Assembly: GCA_009779895.1 (NCBI GenBank)
Contig: WRBB01000013.1
Coordinates: 1 to 64,000 of the forward strand
Source: Lachnospiraceae bacterium
GTDB lineage: Bacteria; Bacillota; Clostridia; Lachnospirales; Lachnospiraceae
Direction: 5' to 3'
Length of the DNA: 64,000 nt
Position 1 is the stretch's first letter. Every line of letters begins with the position of its first letter. This document shows, in pieces, positions 52,938 to 62,238 of the stretch. A program made the position numbers and the translations under genes. The notes under the pieces are model-generated. The model worked only from the letters and a program-made list of their open reading frames with translations. It was not told the DNA's origin and ran no database searches.

Positions 52938-53845
52938 TGCGTAGCAGAATTAAACTTGGGCCGGTGGAATTAAAAAATCCTGTGATGACTGCCTCGGGTA
53001 CCTTCGGCTCAGGGGAAGAGTATAGTGAGTTTGTGGATTTGAATCGTCTGGGTGCAGTGGTAACAAAAGGTGTTTCCAATATACCTTGGCGGGGCAATGC
53101 GACGCCTCGTATTGCAGAAACCCATGGTGGTATGCTCAATGCCATTGGTTTGCAAAATCCCGGCATTGATGCTTTTATTGAAAAGGATATTCCTTTTTTG
53201 AGAAGATATGACACAAAAATCATTGTGAATGTTTGTGGCAAAACCTTAGAGGATTATTTGGAAGTGGTGGAAAAGTTGGCAGATCAACCGGTTGATTTGT
53301 TGGAAATTAACATATCTTGTCCGAATGTGAAAGAGGGTGGCATTGCTTTTGGTCAAAGGCCAACCGGTGTATTTGATGTTACCCAGGCAGTGAAAAAAAT
53401 TGCAAAACAGCCGATTATTATGAAATTGAGCCCAAATGTGACAGATATTACCGAGGTGGCACGGGCGGCAGAGGCTGGTGGCGCGGATGTACTTTCTTTG
53501 ATTAATACATTGACGGGTATGAAGATTGATATTCATAAGCGGGAGTTTGCGTTGGCAAATAAGACGGGGGGTCTTTCCGGTCCGGCCATAAAGCCTGTTG
53601 CTTTGCGGATGGTCTATCAGACAGCAAATGCGGTGAGTATTCCTATCATTGGGATGGGAGGTATTGCTATACCGGAAGATGCGGTAGAATTTATTTTAGC
53701 CGGTGCGACAGGTGTTTCTGTTGGTACGGCGAATTTTTATAACCCTTATGCAACCATAGAGGTGCTGGAGGGTATTGAACAGTATATGAAAGAATATGAT
53801 TTTCCGGATATGGAGTCTATGATTGGTTTTGTGAGGAAACACTGA
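52937..53845 (+). CDS. pyrD: Dihydroorotate dehydrogenase B, catalytic subunit (class 1B)
   Basis: A 302-residue FMN TIM-barrel enzyme oxidising dihydroorotate to orotate. It begins LGPVELKNPVMTASGTFGSG. The catalytic cysteine is in INISCPNVKEGGIAFG (about residue 130), which with pyrK marks class 1B. C-terminal IIGMGGIAIPEDAVEFILAG and GTANFYNP bind the FMN phosphate. ATG 52937 overlaps the pyrK stop and has GGAGGTGGA upstream. Confidence 0.97.
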   Translation: MRSRIKLGPVELKNPVMTASGTFGSGEEYSEFVDLNRLGAVVTKGVSNIPWRGNATPRIAETHGGMLNAIGLQNPGIDAFIEKDIPFLRRYDTKIIVNVCGKTLEDYLEVVEKLADQPVDLLEINISCPNVKEGGIAFGQRPTGVFDVTQAVKKIAKQPIIMKLSPNVTDITEVARAAEAGGADVLSLINTLTGMKIDIHKREFALANKTGGLSGPAIKPVALRMVYQTANAVSIPIIGMGGIAIPEDAVEFILAGATGVSVGTANFYNPYATIEVLEGIEQYMKEYDFPDMESMIGFVRKH

Positions 53846-53866
53846 TGTGAAAGGGGGAATGAGAAG

Positions 53867-54406
53867 ATGCGGAAAGTAAAAGATACCATGGCGATGATTG
53901 TAGATTATCAAGAGCGTATGATGCCTGTGATACACCGCAACGAAGAGATTATTAAAAATGCAACGATACTAATCAAAGGGCTGAAAGCCTTGGATGTTCC
54001 AATGATGATTACCCAACAATATACCAAGGGATTGGGTATGACGGTAGCTCCTATTTTTGCGGCAGCGGAAACAGAAAATTATTTTGAAAAAATGACATTT
54101 AGTTCATTTCGTGATGAAAAGACGGCTGCACAAATACGGAACCATCAGCGAAAAAATGTGATTGTGTGTGGTGTGGAAGCGCATATTTGTGTGTTGCAAA
54201 CATGTTTGGATTTAAAAGAAAACGGTTATGCTCCGATTTTGGTTTTGGATTGTATTGGTTCGAGAAAGCAATCAAATGTGGAGATGACTATTACAAGAGC
54301 AATTCAAGAGGGAATTACGGTGACGAGTTATGAGTCTATCTTGTTTGAGTTGATGGAACGGGCGGATATAGAAGCATTTCGGACGGTGTCCAAATTGGTA
54401 AGGTAG
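53867..54406 (+). CDS. Isochorismatase-family cysteine hydrolase
   Basis: A 179-residue cysteine hydrolase. The catalytic Asp is in MIVDYQERM (about 13), and the nucleophile Cys in VCGVEAHICVLQTCLDLKEN (about residue 111-114). The family covers nicotinamidases, isochorismatases and related amidohydrolases; the nicotinamidase metal-site His residues are not evident, so the substrate is open. It follows pyrD by about 20 bases with AAGGGGG upstream and probably shares its transcript. Confidence 0.87.
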   Translation: MRKVKDTMAMIVDYQERMMPVIHRNEEIIKNATILIKGLKALDVPMMITQQYTKGLGMTVAPIFAAAETENYFEKMTFSSFRDEKTAAQIRNHQRKNVIVCGVEAHICVLQTCLDLKENGYAPILVLDCIGSRKQSNVEMTITRAIQEGITVTSYESILFELMERADIEAFRTVSKLVR

Positions 54407-54435
54407 GAGAATCGTAAGGTGGATGGATAAAAATA

Positions 54436-54495
54436 AGGGGCAGTGATAGAGCAAGGTGTTTTTTTAATCCTGCCATCGTAGCCCCTCTTTTCATT
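54436..54495. terminator. Hairpin between the pyr cluster and galK
   Basis: AGGGGC (54436-54441) pairs with GCCCCT (54481-54486), with partial pairing inside the 39-base loop (TGAT with ATCG region). T-rich sequence follows on both strands (CTTTTC; TTATTTTT on the minus strand), so it may end both converging transcripts. Confidence 0.5.
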
Positions 54496-54517
54496 TTATA
54501 GGTGTTTATATAGTGTA

Positions 54518-55684
54518 TTATAATTTTCTGGCACCATCCCCGATGTCTACCGTATAAAATTCAGCTGCGTGGCCAACTTTCTTTAAATACCCTTTCCCTA
54601 CGGTATCAATAAATGTATCCACCGCAGAATTTGTTACGATACTTACGGTACAACCACCAAAGCCACCGCCTGTTATCCGCGAGCCGATTACACCGGGTAT
54701 AGACCAAGCCAAATCAACCAATACATCAATCTCTTCACAGGAAACACCATAATCATCCCGTAGAGAAATATGGGATTGATTCATCAATGCGCCGAATTTG
54801 TTGATATCGCCGGCATTGAGTGCCTTTACCGCTTGTATGGTTCGTTGGTTTTCATAAACGGCATGTTTGGCTCGTTTTTCTTTGATTGCATCTCCAATCA
54901 ATTCTTTGTGTGCGTCAAAGGTTTTTTCATCTAATTGGCCTAGCGCGGTAATGTTTAGTTCTTTTTGCAACGCAATACATGCATCTGTACATTCCTGGCG
55001 TCTTTGGTTGTAAGCAGAGTCAACCAAGCTGTGTTTCACCTTACTATTGGTAATAATAATTTTGGCGTCGGTTAATTGAATCGGCACATACTCATAGCTT
55101 AAGTCTGCGGTGTCCAAGAAGATGGCGTGGTCTTTTTTGCCCATGGCCACGGCGAATTGATCCATAATGCCGCAGTTTATCCCGCAGAAGTTGTTTTCGG
55201 CATATTGGCCGATGCGTGCGAGGTCAATCATAGACAAATCCGCAATAGCGAAAAGATCCGTCAAAATCAGTCCGGTTAAAACCTCCACAGATGCAGAAGA
55301 AGAAAGGCCGGAGCCATTGGGAATGTCGCCCCAGATAACCATGTCAAAACCACAATCAAGTGCGTGGCCCTTTTCTTTGAAAGCCCAAACAACACCCAAG
55401 GGATAATTTGCCCAAGAATGGGAGTTACGGTGATTCAAATCATCCAGAGATATTTCTATTACACCCACAGAATCCACATTCAATGAATAAAAATGCATCA
55501 ATCGGTCGTTTCGTTTTCGGGCAACACCGTAGGTACCTAACGTTAAAGCGCAAGGGAATACATGCCCCCCGTTGTAGTCGGTATGTTCCCCGATGAGATT
55601 GACCCTGCCCGGTGTAAAGTAGTGGTTTGCGCCCTCGCTGTCACCAAACAACGTGGCAAATGTTTGAACTAATTGTTCTTTCAA
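54518..55684 (-). CDS. galK: Galactokinase
   Basis: A 388-residue GHMP kinase phosphorylating galactose at C1. The galactokinase signature is GRVNLIGEHTDYNGG (26-40). The ATP-binding motif is GDIPNGSGLSSSASVEV (119-135), and the C-terminal GHMP motif is GSRITGGGFGGCTVSIV. All three are intact. It is convergent with the pyr cluster and 25 bases downstream of the araC-type regulator on the same strand. galT and galE are not in the window. Confidence 0.97.
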   Translation of the reverse strand: MKEQLVQTFATLFGDSEGANHYFTPGRVNLIGEHTDYNGGHVFPCALTLGTYGVARKRNDRLMHFYSLNVDSVGVIEISLDDLNHRNSHSWANYPLGVVWAFKEKGHALDCGFDMVIWGDIPNGSGLSSSASVEVLTGLILTDLFAIADLSMIDLARIGQYAENNFCGINCGIMDQFAVAMGKKDHAIFLDTADLSYEYVPIQLTDAKIIITNSKVKHSLVDSAYNQRRQECTDACIALQKELNITALGQLDEKTFDAHKELIGDAIKEKRAKHAVYENQRTIQAVKALNAGDINKFGALMNQSHISLRDDYGVSCEEIDVLVDLAWSIPGVIGSRITGGGFGGCTVSIVTNSAVDTFIDTVGKGYLKKVGHAAEFYTVDIGDGARKL

Positions 55685-55709
55685 TGGTTGATTCCTCCTT
55701 TGGTGGTTT

Positions 55710-56516
55710 TTAGCTTAATTTTCGAAATGCAATGGGTGTCATTCCGGTTATTTTTTTAAACATGGCAATAAAATGGCTGGGGCTTTGAAAGCCAACCTGC
55801 TCGGAAATGCTCTGTATTTCCATACGCTGGTAGGTTAAAAGCAACTCTTTTGCTTTGCTGATGCGATAGTTGATTAAATATTCATAAGTAGAACAACCCA
55901 AAAAGCGTTTGAATAGACGTGACAAATATTGGGGGGTAATGAATACCTGCTCGCTAAAATCTTGTATGGTCAACGGCTGGCTCCAATTTGTTTCGATTTC
56001 TTGCAATATAGGTTCTACATAGCGATGATAGAGTGGGTCATTGAGCACATCATCAGCTTGAATGCCCTCTGCAAAAAACAAAAGCAAACGATAACACGCC
56101 ACAGACAAATCTTGCACGTTGATGGGCGGATGCTTATGTTTGTTTACCACATCGGCAATCAATTCTTTTATTTTGACTCCTTTTTCGGTATCTACAAAAA
56201 ATGTTGTTTGTGTTCCGATGATCCGTGGAATATTGCTTTCCAAAATGCCTGAAAACGTGGCAAAAGCCGTGTGCCAATCAGGATCAATGCCAACGTAAGA
56301 ATGCGGAACATAAGGGGCAATCAAAACCCCCTCATCCTCGGCCAATATATATTTCTTTCCTTGTATTGTGATTTCTCCTTTTCCGGTTTCGCTTTGTAAG
56401 TAGTGATAGAGCGGATAACCATTTGAGCGCAGTGCTTCCTCCTGCGGCCAATGATTGCCCACAGAATTGAAAGTTAAAGGTTCACTTAAATTGTTGCTTC
56501 TAAAAAAAATGGGCAT
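55710..56516 (-). CDS. AraC-family transcriptional regulator
   Basis: A 268-residue regulator. The N-terminal cupin-type ligand-binding domain (about 1-150) contains the sequence VLIAPYVPHSYVGIDPDWHT. The C-terminal double helix-turn-helix (about 170-268) contains LTIQDFSEQVFITPQYLSRL, SKAKELLLTYQRMEIQSISE and GFQSPSHFIAMFKKITGMTP. It lies between galK (same strand) and lacLM (opposite strand), so it probably activates lactose/galactose genes in response to a sugar. Confidence 0.93.
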   Translation of the reverse strand: MPIFFRSNNLSEPLTFNSVGNHWPQEEALRSNGYPLYHYLQSETGKGEITIQGKKYILAEDEGVLIAPYVPHSYVGIDPDWHTAFATFSGILESNIPRIIGTQTTFFVDTEKGVKIKELIADVVNKHKHPPINVQDLSVACYRLLLFFAEGIQADDVLNDPLYHRYVEPILQEIETNWSQPLTIQDFSEQVFITPQYLSRLFKRFLGCSTYEYLINYRISKAKELLLTYQRMEIQSISEQVGFQSPSHFIAMFKKITGMTPIAFRKLS

Positions 56517-56559
56517 AGTAATCCTCTGTTTCGAAATATTATATTATTTAGCATAACAT

Positions 56560-56592
56560 ATGATATCATTATTTGTCTAGAGGGATTATAAT
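56560..56592 (+). promoter_or_regulatory. Candidate activator-dependent promoter of lacLM
   Basis: TATAAT (56587-56592) has a poor -35 at 17 bases (TATCAT). The perfect palindrome ATGATATCAT (56560-56569) covers that -35 region, as expected if an activator replaces a weak -35 box. The AraC-type gene is divergent from here. No clear cre site was found. Confidence 0.4.
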
Positions 56593-56634
56593 CAAGAGTA
56601 GAAGATATGGAAAGAAAAATGGAGGAAAAAATGA

Positions 56635-58521
56635 ATGAAAGCAGATATTAAATGGTTAGACGATCCGGAGATTTTTCGGGTGAACCAAAGAGCTGCCCAT
56701 AGCGACCACATTTGTTATGCTTCAAAAAGTGAGCGTTTGGAAAATCGCAATTCTTTGCGCCAGTCTTTGAATGGGCAATGGAAGTTTTGTTTTTCCAAAA
56801 ACCCTATGGAACGCCCGGTGAATTTTTATGAAGCGGGGTATGATGCAAAGGATTTTGATTCCATTCAAGTGCCTGCTCACATTGAGATAGCGGGTTTTGA
56901 TCAAATCCAGTATGTAAATACCATATATCCTTGGGAGGGACATGAATTTCTTCGTCCGGCTCATACTTTAAGCGCGGATAATACCGGTGCCGGTGTTTTT
57001 TCAGAAATGGAATACAATCCGGTTGGTTCTTACCTGACAGAGTTTACTTTAGATGCAGGATTGCAAGGAAAAGCCATTAGTTTGTGTTTTGAGGGTGTGG
57101 AGCAGGTTGTTTACGTTTGGTTAAACGGGCATTTTGTGGGTTATGGGACAGACACATTTACCCCGTCCGAGTTTGATTTGACACCATTTTTGAAAGAAAA
57201 AAATACATTGGCGATTGAAGTTTATAAGCGTAGTGTGGCAAATTATTTGGAGGATCAGGATTTCTTTCGCTTTTTTGGGATTTTCCGTGATGTGTATTTG
57301 ATGGCAAGACCTAAAAATCATCTGGAAGATATGTGGATGAAACCAAGTTTGCTAGAAGATAATACCACAGGTGTTTTTGCAGTAGATTTGAAGTTTGAAG
57401 ATGTGACGGGTGATGGTATGGCTCGTATGCGTATTTGCAATTCAAAAGAGGAAGTATTGTGGGAAGAAACGCTGGTTATTTCAGAGGAGTTGCATATAAC
57501 AGGGAAAACCTTTGCATCTGTTTCGCCTTGGAGTAATCGCAAGCCTGTGCTTTATACCTTTGAATTAGAGATGTTAGATGCCACAGGTGCGCCAACGGCG
57601 TACGTTGCTTATCCCTTTGGTTTTCGCAGAATTGAAATAAAAAATAAGCGGATGCTTTTAAATGGGGAACGTCTGATTATCAACGGTACCAATCGCCATG
57701 AGTGGAATGCCGGAAGTGGTCGTGTGATTAGTCAAAAAGATATGCAGACGGATATGGAGATCATACAGCGAAACCATATCAATTCGGTGCGAACCTCTCA
57801 TTATCCCAATCAGATTCCCTGGTATTATATGAGTGATCAAAAAGGCATTTATCTGATGGCAGAATGCAATTTAGAAAGCCATGGAACGTGGATGGCGATG
57901 GGAGATTTGAAACCAAGTTATAATGTGCCGGGGGCGGTGCCCCAATGGCTGGAGGTGGTGATTGATCGGGCGAGAACCAACTTTATGACCTTTCGTAATC
58001 ATACATCTGTCCTTTTTTGGTCTTTGGGTAATGAGTCGTATGCAGAAGAAAACATTCGTCAAATGAATGTTTTCTATAAAGAAAATGACCCGGATCGTTT
58101 GGTTCATTATGAGGGGAATTTTTGGAACCCAGCCTTTGAAGATAGTATTTCTGATTTGAAGAGCCGTATGTATGCAACCCCGCAGGAGATTGTGGACTAT
58201 TTGGAAAATGACCCCCAAAAGCCCTATATCTTATGTGAATATATGCATGATATGGGAAATTCTATGGGTGGTTTAAATACGTATATGGCTTTGCTGGATC
58301 AATACGAAATGTATCAAGGCGGTTATATTTGGGATTTTATTGACCAAGCTTTATTTGTAAAGGATGAGGTGACCGGGCAAGAGGTGTTGCGTTATGGCGG
58401 CGATTTTGATGATAGACCGGCAGACTATGAATTTTCCGGCAATGGAATTGTTTTTGCGGATCGAACAGAAAAACCGGCAATGCAGGAGGTAAAATATTAT
58501 TATGGCAAATACAGCAAATAA
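56635..58521 (+). CDS. lacL: Beta-galactosidase, large subunit (LacL type, GH2)
   Basis: A 628-residue glycoside hydrolase family 2 protein covering the sugar-binding, immunoglobulin-like and TIM-barrel domains of LacZ. The acid/base Glu is in FWSLGNESY (about residue 466). The nucleophile Glu is in ILCEYMHDMGNSMGG (about 534). The chain ends where full-length LacZ would continue into its last domains, and those are supplied by the overlapping lacM gene. Together they hydrolyse lactose. RBS ATGGAGGAAA precedes the ATG. Confidence 0.95.
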   Translation: MKADIKWLDDPEIFRVNQRAAHSDHICYASKSERLENRNSLRQSLNGQWKFCFSKNPMERPVNFYEAGYDAKDFDSIQVPAHIEIAGFDQIQYVNTIYPWEGHEFLRPAHTLSADNTGAGVFSEMEYNPVGSYLTEFTLDAGLQGKAISLCFEGVEQVVYVWLNGHFVGYGTDTFTPSEFDLTPFLKEKNTLAIEVYKRSVANYLEDQDFFRFFGIFRDVYLMARPKNHLEDMWMKPSLLEDNTTGVFAVDLKFEDVTGDGMARMRICNSKEEVLWEETLVISEELHITGKTFASVSPWSNRKPVLYTFELEMLDATGAPTAYVAYPFGFRRIEIKNKRMLLNGERLIINGTNRHEWNAGSGRVISQKDMQTDMEIIQRNHINSVRTSHYPNQIPWYYMSDQKGIYLMAECNLESHGTWMAMGDLKPSYNVPGAVPQWLEVVIDRARTNFMTFRNHTSVLFWSLGNESYAEENIRQMNVFYKENDPDRLVHYEGNFWNPAFEDSISDLKSRMYATPQEIVDYLENDPQKPYILCEYMHDMGNSMGGLNTYMALLDQYEMYQGGYIWDFIDQALFVKDEVTGQEVLRYGGDFDDRPADYEFSGNGIVFADRTEKPAMQEVKYYYGKYSK

Positions 58522-59455
58522 ATTAAGAATTATTTATGGCGATGTGACCCTTGGGGTGAAAGGGGAGGGGTTTCATTATATTTTCTCCTATGCACGCGGC
58601 GGTTTGGAATCAATCAAAAAAAATGGCAAGGAGTGGTTGTACCGTGTACCACGCCCTACGTTTTGGCGTGCGACGACGGATAATGACCGGGGCAATGGTT
58701 TTCCCATTCGTTCCAATATGTGGTTGGGAGCCGGTCTGTTTCAAAAAGCTGTGCCCACTCAAGTAATTGTGGATGGCAAAGAGCAAGGGGTGCCGATTAC
58801 CCCAATGAACAATCAGTATTCAAATCAGGAGTATGCCGGGACAGTTACGATTGTGTTTCATCATACAATTGAAACAAAGCCTAATAGCAATGTTACTATT
58901 AGGTATACGGTGGAACAGGATGGAAGCATTTGTGTAAACATGAAGTACCTTGGCCAAAAAGGCTTGCCTGGCTTGCCCCTGTTGGGTATGCGTTTTGTGA
59001 TGCCAACAAAAGCAACAGGATTTGTGTATGAGGGATTGTCGGGTGAAACCTATCCGGATCGTATGGATGGTGGTGTGCCTGGTATTTATCAAGTGGAGGG
59101 TTTGCCGGTTACGCCATATCTGGTACCGCAAGATTGCGGCGTTCATATGGATACCAAGTGGGTGGAAGTTATACGAAATCGTACCCGATCTAACATAGAC
59201 CAAGGATGTGAAGTCTTTTCCTTACGTTTTGAGCAGGCGGCGGATCCATTTGCTTTTTCTTGTTTGCCTTATACGGCGGAAGAGCTGGAACATGCCACCC
59301 ATCATGAAGAATTGCCACCGGAGCGCTTTACGGTTTTATTGATGTTGGCAAAAGTAAGGGGTCTGGGGGGTATCAATAGTTGGGGTGCTGATGTAGAGGC
59401 AGCTTATCATATCAGTGCCGAAGAAAGTTATGATTTTTCTTTTGTTATAAAATAA
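58502..59455 (+). CDS. lacM: Beta-galactosidase, small subunit (LacM type)
   Basis: A 317-residue protein matching the C-terminal beta-sandwich domain (bgal small chain) of LacZ. Typical features are FWRATTDNDRGNGFP (about 57-71), GMRFVMPTKATGFVYEGLSG and HMDTKWVEVI. It starts 20 bases before the lacL stop in another frame, the overlap seen in lactobacilli. The ribosome binding site GGAGG lies about 14 bases upstream, inside lacL. A split lacL/lacM is a real arrangement in Gram-positive bacteria and not a sign of a frameshift. Confidence 0.93.
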   Translation: MANTANKLRIIYGDVTLGVKGEGFHYIFSYARGGLESIKKNGKEWLYRVPRPTFWRATTDNDRGNGFPIRSNMWLGAGLFQKAVPTQVIVDGKEQGVPITPMNNQYSNQEYAGTVTIVFHHTIETKPNSNVTIRYTVEQDGSICVNMKYLGQKGLPGLPLLGMRFVMPTKATGFVYEGLSGETYPDRMDGGVPGIYQVEGLPVTPYLVPQDCGVHMDTKWVEVIRNRTRSNIDQGCEVFSLRFEQAADPFAFSCLPYTAEELEHATHHEELPPERFTVLLMLAKVRGLGGINSWGADVEAAYHISAEESYDFSFVIK

Positions 59456-59472
59456 AAGCTTGCAAAAAAAGT

Positions 59473-59511
59473 CCTTAATTGCTGATAAAATCAGTGGTTA
59501 AGGGTTTTTTT
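59473..59511 (+). terminator. Terminator after lacLM
   Basis: CCTTAATTGCTGAT (59473-59486) pairs with ATCAGTGGTTAAGG (59490-59503) through some G-T pairs, followed by a T run. Confidence 0.85.
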
Positions 59512-59553
59512 AATGTGATAAAAAAATAACAAGAAATTTTAATAAAAATATAC

Positions 59554-59582
59554 TTGACAGTTTTAGTCCAATATAATATTAT
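59554..59582 (+). promoter_or_regulatory. Promoter of the OFA carrier / CoA-transferase / ACAD operon
   Basis: TTGACA (59554-59559), 17 bases, TATTAT (59577-59582). About 110 bases of leader precede the chosen start of the carrier gene and include short hairpins such as GACAC/GTGTC near 59592-59602. Confidence 0.65.
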
Positions 59583-59690
59583 GGTCGCATAAGACACTGT
59601 GTCGCTGAATTGAAACGAAGCAAATCTGTAGTTTGCATAGATTACATAGGTATTTTTATGTGCTTTTTTAGAAAGGCTCGGTGTCTAACA

Positions 59691-60926
59691 ATGAAAAGTC
59701 AAAACCGTTGGGTTATTATAACTGTCAGTTTTATGATCAATCTTATGATTGGCTCTGCTTATGCTTGGAGTGTATTTCAGCCTCGTCTGATTGAGATGTT
59801 TGGTTTTACAACGCCCCAGGCAAACATTGCCTTTACATTATCACTTGGTTTAGTACCATTCGCAATGATCGTAGCAGGAAAAGTGCAAGCGAAATTAGGT
59901 GTTCGCTGGACGATTCTAATCGGGGGCATCATTTTTGGTGCCGGATTCATCTTAGCAGGATTTATCACAGAATATGTTATTACATTATATCTTACTTATG
60001 GCACCTTGTGTGGGATTGGGATTGGTTTTATTTATGGTTGTACCATACCAAATTCAGTCAAATGGTTTCCGGATAAACGTGGTTTGGCCGGTGGGATTAT
60101 CGCCGGCGGATTTGGAGGTGGTGCCGTTATATTTGCTCCTTTGTTCAGAGCTACAATCGAGGGAATCGGTGTGCTTAGAACCTTTACAGTATTTGGTGTG
60201 ATATTTGGTATTGTTGTTATTTTGGCATCTTTCTTTATTTCGGCTCCGGCTTCGGATTTTGTACCGAAAGGCTGGAAACCGTCTGTCGTAGTTGCCGGAA
60301 ATGGAGTTGAAAATCTAAGGGTAAAGGAGATGTTAAAAACATCCAGGTTTTATGTGCTGTGGGTGATATATACCTTGGCTTGTGTGACAGGTTTGATGAT
60401 CATTGCCCATGCCGGACATATTGCGGAGGTGCGCATTGGGGTGTCACCGGCAGTTGCAGCAGTTGCAGTTTTATTACTTGGTGTTGCAAATACCTTGGGT
60501 CGTTTGCTTTGGGGGGCGGTGTCGGATAAAATCGGACGATATCAAACCTTGGTTTTGATGTATGCCATGACAGGTTTGATGTTGATTTTACTAACGCTTG
60601 TATCAAGTTATGCATTATTTGTGGTTGCGCTTATGGGCATTGGTTTATGTTTTGGTGGTTTCTTAGGGGTATTCCCATCCATTACAGCCGAAAATTTCGG
60701 CACACAAAACTTGGGTATGAATTATGGCGTTTTGTTTATTGCATTTGGGATAGCGGCTTTCATCGGTCCGCGTTTGGCAGCAAGTTTGTATGAAACAACG
60801 GGGCATCATTCCAGTGCCTTTGTCATTTCCATGATTATGAGTATCGCTGCCCTTGTGATTACTATTGCATTGATTTACAGTGCGAGAAGAAAGAAAATCT
60901 TAGGAGGTGCTAAGGTATGTGTTTGA
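59691..60926 (+). CDS. MFS transporter, oxalate/formate antiporter (OFA) type
   Basis: A 411-residue, twelve-helix major facilitator. The N-terminus SQNRWVIITVSFMINLMIGS and the following AYAWSVFQPRL match the OFA family. MFS signatures are seen in the loops, for example GRLLWGAVSDKIGRYQT in the second half. Members exchange oxalate/formate or other carboxylates. The start is set at ATG 59691 because homologues begin near MxSxNRW; AAAGG lies somewhat far upstream and the frame extends to 59610. It overlaps the CoA-transferase gene by 10 bases, suggesting uptake of that enzyme's acid substrate. Confidence 0.85.
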   Translation: MKSQNRWVIITVSFMINLMIGSAYAWSVFQPRLIEMFGFTTPQANIAFTLSLGLVPFAMIVAGKVQAKLGVRWTILIGGIIFGAGFILAGFITEYVITLYLTYGTLCGIGIGFIYGCTIPNSVKWFPDKRGLAGGIIAGGFGGGAVIFAPLFRATIEGIGVLRTFTVFGVIFGIVVILASFFISAPASDFVPKGWKPSVVVAGNGVENLRVKEMLKTSRFYVLWVIYTLACVTGLMIIAHAGHIAEVRIGVSPAVAAVAVLLLGVANTLGRLLWGAVSDKIGRYQTLVLMYAMTGLMLILLTLVSSYALFVVALMGIGLCFGGFLGVFPSITAENFGTQNLGMNYGVLFIAFGIAAFIGPRLAASLYETTGHHSSAFVISMIMSIAALVITIALIYSARRKKILGGAKVCV

Positions 60927-62221
60927 ATTGGGAAGAAGATTATAAAAAGAGATTAACCACCGCAAAGGAGGCGGTGCAGCAAATTAAATCTGAAGATAGG
61001 GTAGTGGTTGGACTTGGTGTTGGGGAAGCGTCTTGTTTGGTTGAAGCCATGGCAGAAAATTATCGCGCGTATCAAAATGTTGAAGTGGTGCAGATGTTGG
61101 CATTGGGAAAGACAGCGTATGTAAATCCGGGCATGGAGCCTCATTTTTACAAAAACTCGTTGTTTGTATCGGGAAAAACCAGAAAAACAATCCGTGATGG
61201 ACATGGTGATTTTACGCCTTGTTATTTTTCAAGGATTCCTTATTTGTGGGAGAAAGACTTGCCTGTAGATGTGGCATTGGTTCAGGTTTCACCACCGGAT
61301 GCACACGGATATTGTAGTTTGGGTGTTTCTGTGGATTATACCAAAGCAGCTGCGGAGCAGGCAAAAATGCTGATTGCCCAAGTAAATGCCCATATGCCAC
61401 GTACATTGGGGGATAGTTTTATCCATGTCTCCCAGATGGATTATATTGTGGAGCACAATCAGGCTTTGTTATCCCTGCCCGCACCTCAAATTGGGGATGT
61501 AGAGAAAGCAATTGGAGAAAATTGTGCGTATTTGGTAAAAGACGGAGACTGTTTGCAGCTGGGGATTGGTGCCATTCCGGACGCGGTACTCATGTTTTTA
61601 AACGAAAGAAAAGATTTGGGCATTCACACGGAGATGTTTTCCGACGGTGTGGTGGATCTGGTTCATGCGGGGGTAGTAAATAATAGCAAAAAGAATTTTA
61701 ATCCGGGGAAAATGATTGCTACTTTTTTGATGGGTTCGCAAAAGCTTTATGATTTTGTAAATGACAATCCAATGGTTTCCATGCATCCTGTATCTTACAC
61801 AAATAACCCATATATTGCAGGCCAAAATGACAATTTGGTTTCTATCAATTCTTGTGTTCAGATTGACTTGTTGGGGCAGGTTTCTTCTGAAACAGTAGGG
61901 ATGACACAAATTTCTGCGGTAGGCGGCCAGGTGGATTTTGTCCGTGCAGCTGCCATTAGCCGAGGCGGGCGTTCGATTATTGCCATGCCATCTACGGCAA
62001 AGGGTGGTCAAGTGAGCAAGATTGTGCCTATTTTGGACGAGGGAGCAGTGGTAACGACCAATCGTTATGATGTGGAATATATTGTCACAGAGTACGGCAT
62101 TGCCAATTTACGCAATCGAACCAATCGGGAACGAGCCCGTATGTTGATTGATATTGCGCATCCGGATTTCCGAGAAGTGTTAAAGGTAGCTTTTAAAGAA
62201 AGGTTTCATGCTGACTATTAA
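60917..62221 (+). CDS. Acetyl-CoA hydrolase/transferase family CoA-transferase
   Basis: A 434-residue CoA-transferase of the 4-hydroxybutyrate / butyryl-CoA:acetate type. The catalytic Glu is in GIHTEMFSDGVVDL (Glu239). The oxyanion and CoA segments LQLGIGAIPDAVLMF and MTQISAVGGQVDFVRAAAIS are present, and the C-terminus has YIVTEYGIANLRNRTNRERA. It starts inside the end of the carrier gene with AGGAGG upstream, and the acyl-CoA dehydrogenase fusion follows after 17 bases. It likely activates the imported acid by exchange with acetyl-CoA or another acyl-CoA. Confidence 0.92.
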   Translation: MCLNWEEDYKKRLTTAKEAVQQIKSEDRVVVGLGVGEASCLVEAMAENYRAYQNVEVVQMLALGKTAYVNPGMEPHFYKNSLFVSGKTRKTIRDGHGDFTPCYFSRIPYLWEKDLPVDVALVQVSPPDAHGYCSLGVSVDYTKAAAEQAKMLIAQVNAHMPRTLGDSFIHVSQMDYIVEHNQALLSLPAPQIGDVEKAIGENCAYLVKDGDCLQLGIGAIPDAVLMFLNERKDLGIHTEMFSDGVVDLVHAGVVNNSKKNFNPGKMIATFLMGSQKLYDFVNDNPMVSMHPVSYTNNPYIAGQNDNLVSINSCVQIDLLGQVSSETVGMTQISAVGGQVDFVRAAAISRGGRSIIAMPSTAKGGQVSKIVPILDEGAVVTTNRYDVEYIVTEYGIANLRNRTNRERARMLIDIAHPDFREVLKVAFKERFHADY

Positions 62222-62238
62222 AAAGGAGGTTAAAATTT

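Noticed and set aside
56517..56634. Catabolite repression (cre) site in the araC-lacL gap
   Set aside because: No sequence there fits the TGWAANCGNTNWCA pattern acceptably.
58502..58521. lacL/lacM overlap as a frameshifted lacZ
   Set aside because: Both frames have good starts and complete domain boundaries that match the known split LacL/LacM enzymes.
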